From: Deltaproteobacteria bacterium
GTDB lineage: Bacteria; Myxococcota; B64-G9
NCBI GenBank assembly: GCA_030591745.1
Contig: JAUVAM010000115.1
Coordinates: 1 to 8,517 of the forward strand
Direction: 5' to 3'
Length of the DNA: 8,517 nt
The position numbers and the translations under genes are program-made. Under the pieces are notes generated by a model. That model was not told where the DNA came from, did not search any database, and saw nothing but the letters and a program-made list of their open reading frames with translations. Positions 6,096 through 8,517 of this stretch are shown in pieces (the first letter of the stretch is position 1; each line of letters starts with the position of its first letter).

Positions 6096-8517
6096 TCAGA
6101 ACCTGCTGGCGCTGGACCCCCCTGCCCGACCCAAGACTGAAAGGTCAAGCCAAAAGAACACATCCGGCAAATCCTGCCCTCGCCATTTCCGTACGGTGAT
6201 GGAAGTGGCCCAGCATCGACAATCTGAACGATAAGTCAGCCCGGCATCGAACCAATCCACCCAGCTATCTTGTAGATTGACATGAACGCCACCCTGAAGA
6301 CTCAACCCCCACCCAAGCACCAGGCGTGCATCCAGCCCCAGCACATGCAAACTCTCCCCCAAAGCGCGGTATGCCTCTGGTGCCAATCCAAAAAGAACAT
6401 TGAGCTCTCGCTGACTGCGCTCGGAAAGAGGCAAAGGCCGCCCCGCATCATCATGGACCGAAGGCAAATGAAGGTATGCCGCTCTCAAAAAATCTCCGCG
6501 ACCATCAATCAGTCGCAGCTGGGCATCCACTTCCGCGATCAGTTGCTCGTGCCAGTCCATGACCACGACCACGCGACCTGAAATCGGCACTTGGTTCAAT
6601 TCGAGTTCCGCGGCAGCCTGGCCCATGCGCCCTTGTCTCAGGTCAAGCGCCTGCCAAAAACGCAAACGCAGCGCGCGTCTGAATCCCCACGTATCCGGCA
6701 GATGCAAAGCGGTCTCCACTTCAGCCAACAACTGAACCGCATCACCCAACAGGCGGTCCTCCGCATCCAACACGTGGCGCACTTCCCCATGAGCCAGGCC
6801 ACGCCATGCCCCAAGAAAACGTACACGCGGGGAAATACTGTGACCCAAACTCCAGTCATCCTGAGATGAGCGATAAAGCCGACCCAATTCGGTCCCCAAT
6901 GACAGACCAACCAGGCTTAAGCCTCGGGTGCTTGCCCCTGGCGCCTCCGGACCATGCGGCAAATAGACAAACTGTCGATGGGACAAGAAGGCATCTGCCT
7001 GTAAGCCCCACTCAAAATGCAAGGGCACATCCAAACGAGGCGCAAGCAAGAAGCGAAACGCTCGCCTCAACTCCCCATCCCCCAATTGTCCATCGCCTTC
7101 TCCTCCTGGACCATCGTCCGCACCATAGTCGCTTATCGACTCACCCGAATAGGCAGGCTCGCGAGGGTTGGGCGTTCCATCGAGACCCCAATCCCTCCAG
7201 GCCGCTTGCAAGGAGGACAGGTTGGCCCCTTCCAGGCGCAAGGACCAGTGGATAGGCCACTGCATGACGGGCCTCGGAAGCATGCGCAAATCGAAGGCCC
7301 CCAAACGCTGGATGGTGTCGCCCACCGGGTCCCCGCCAAGACGCGCCAACAAATCCGGCCCTGCCGAAGAGAAAAGGTCCACCGCGCTGACACGCAAGTC
7401 CTGTCGCCATGCGGCATCCAGACCCAGCCAAGTATCCTTTCCTCGCCAATCGACGATCAGACGGCTCGGTGCCAAATCAGCAGCCCGACCATCCATGCCG
7501 CTGGAAAAATCCCGGCTCATGTCACTGTCAGAATACAGTCGCAATCGACCCCGCAACCCCCAGCCCGCTCCAAAAGGCAACCGCGCGTCCAACTCGGCAC
7601 TGCCCCGAAATTCGGCTGCCCGAAGACCTTCCTCCATGGCTTTTCGGGCCTTGGCATCGTCGATAAAACTCCCACGAGCCACCACCCAACTGCCAGCCAC
7701 CGGGGTCGCCCTGACTTCAATCCGAGGCCTGAAGCCTCGCTCTTCAAACCAATCCAGACTCAAAGTTGTGTCAGCCGAGCGGCCCAGAGTCACGAACAAG
7801 GACTCGCTCAACACAAAACCGTCGCGGCCGGAATAGCCCACCCGGGGCATCATCAGGCCAGTCTGGCGGTCCGCCAAAGGAAGGTAAACCACGGGCAGGA
7901 TGAATACCGGGAGACCCTTGAGCGCAAGAACTGGCCAGAAGAGCCAGGCCCGATCGCCAAGCAACACATCCGCCTCACCCGCCCACAGCTCCCAACTGGG
8001 TCTCTCCCCGGGTCCGCAATCGCAGGCCGTAAACCGTGCATCCTGAATCTTCCAGCGTCGACCCTCACGGACCCAGCGTTGTCCCTCCAGGCGCATGCTG
8101 TTGGTCCCGATTTCGATGAGACCCGTCGCGCTACGACAGCGCTGCATATCGGCGGTTGCACCGCCCTCCTTGATCAGAATGGTGGCGCGATCGAGCACGG
8201 CCTTGGATTGCCTCCGATCCAAAGAAACGCGTTCGCCCAAAAGCACCAGGCCGGCCTGCAGTACCTGCACGCCACCCTCCAACACGACCAAATCATGGGC
8301 GGCATCCAACATGGCTTGATCGGCCCGCAATTCCAGGCCCTCCCCCCGAATACGCACACCGCCGGTGAGCTGCAACACCCCGTCGGCAGATCGATGCACA
8401 AGTCGTTCGGCCTCGATGGAGAGACGACCCGGCGTGACCAAAAGGCGAGAGAACACCTTTGCAGCTGGTTCCTCAGCTACCGCGAGGCTTGGCACCAGGA
8501 CAAGGAAGATCAACAAC
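6096..8517 (-). CDS. lptD: LPS assembly outer-membrane protein LptD (start outside window)
   Basis: At least 806 residues; the start codon lies just beyond the right edge, since the first visible codons (leucines, IFLVLVPSLAVAEE) are the hydrophobic core and cleavage region of a signal peptide. LptD with LptE forms the outer-membrane translocon that inserts LPS into the outer leaflet. Domains in order: an OstA/LptA-like beta-jellyroll at about residues 31-125 (RLSIEAERLV, GGVRIRGEGLELRADQA), then the LptD barrel start with PVVYLPLADRQTGLMMPRVG (208-227) and GRDGFVLSESLF (230-241), and a long beta-barrel ending in Phe (SASRF). Cysteines sit at 165 and 167 (ACDCG) and at 766 and 768 (DCRCW), suited to the disulfides joining periplasmic domain and barrel. 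A Gly/Asp-rich probable loop lies at 463-482. Nothing recognisable separates it from the convergent TetR gene. Confidence 0.92.
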   Translation of the reverse strand, partial: LLIFLVLVPSLAVAEEPAAKVFSRLLVTPGRLSIEAERLVHRSADGVLQLTGGVRIRGEGLELRADQAMLDAAHDLVVLEGGVQVLQAGLVLLGERVSLDRRQSKAVLDRATILIKEGGATADMQRCRSATGLIEIGTNSMRLEGQRWVREGRRWKIQDARFTACDCGPGERPSWELWAGEADVLLGDRAWLFWPVLALKGLPVFILPVVYLPLADRQTGLMMPRVGYSGRDGFVLSESLFVTLGRSADTTLSLDWFEERGFRPRIEVRATPVAGSWVVARGSFIDDAKARKAMEEGLRAAEFRGSAELDARLPFGAGWGLRGRLRLYSDSDMSRDFSSGMDGRAADLAPSRLIVDWRGKDTWLGLDAAWRQDLRVSAVDLFSSAGPDLLARLGGDPVGDTIQRLGAFDLRMLPRPVMQWPIHWSLRLEGANLSSLQAAWRDWGLDGTPNPREPAYSGESISDYGADDGPGGEGDGQLGDGELRRAFRFLLAPRLDVPLHFEWGLQADAFLSHRQFVYLPHGPEAPGASTRGLSLVGLSLGTELGRLYRSSQDDWSLGHSISPRVRFLGAWRGLAHGEVRHVLDAEDRLLGDAVQLLAEVETALHLPDTWGFRRALRLRFWQALDLRQGRMGQAAAELELNQVPISGRVVVVMDWHEQLIAEVDAQLRLIDGRGDFLRAAYLHLPSVHDDAGRPLPLSERSQRELNVLFGLAPEAYRALGESLHVLGLDARLVLGWGLSLQGGVHVNLQDSWVDWFDAGLTYRSDCRCWATSITVRKWRGQDLPDVFFWLDLSVLGRAGGSSASRF

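Noticed and set aside
7168..7836. Plus-strand open frame of 222 codons opposite lptD
   Set aside because: The Arg/Ser/Pro-rich product lacks motifs, and the LptD reading is continuous across it.

Overview
The window comes from a Gram-negative, two-membrane bacterium. It carries an LptD-type lipopolysaccharide assembly porin, a small outer-membrane beta-barrel and the start of a pilus secretin. The LptD has CxC pairs of a kind I associate with deltaproteobacterial and Myxococcota-like lineages, so that is my best guess at origin; I cannot fix the taxon without a search. Coding density is high, no gene-free stretch exceeds about 210 bases, and I see no rRNA, tRNA, CRISPR array, insertion sequence or integrase.

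Layout. (1) Positions 1-1244, all minus strand: the start of a Tad/Flp (type IVc) pilus locus, read right to left as pilin (984-1244), prepilin peptidase CpaA/TadV (335-865) and the first 70 codons of the secretin CpaC/RcpA (1-210). A strong sigma70-type promoter (1325-1353) precedes the pilin. A 15-bp-stem intrinsic terminator (919-957) sits between pilin and peptidase, so pilin mRNA is probably made in excess over the machinery. (2) Positions 1447-5363, minus strand: two tandem, homologous polytopic membrane proteins resembling GT-C glycosyltransferases/STT3 (3690-5363 and 2040-3693), joined by a 4-base TTGA start/stop overlap, then a small secreted beta-barrel (1447-1953). The second GT-C-like gene is split by a +1-type frame change exactly at a run of eight A. 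Removing one A restores a gapless match to its neighbour. (3) Positions 5454-6077, plus strand: a TetR/AcrR regulator divergent from the GT-C pair, with two perfect palindromes in its leader. (4) Positions 6096-8517, minus strand: a nearly complete LptD, convergent with the regulator and cut by the window edge before its start codon.

How they may work together: almost everything concerns the cell surface (pilus assembly, LPS export, an outer-membrane barrel and two membrane enzymes that may use lipid-linked sugars). The TetR protein is placed to control itself and possibly the divergent GT-C/barrel operon. A link between the GT-C pair and pilin or LPS modification is suggested only by proximity.
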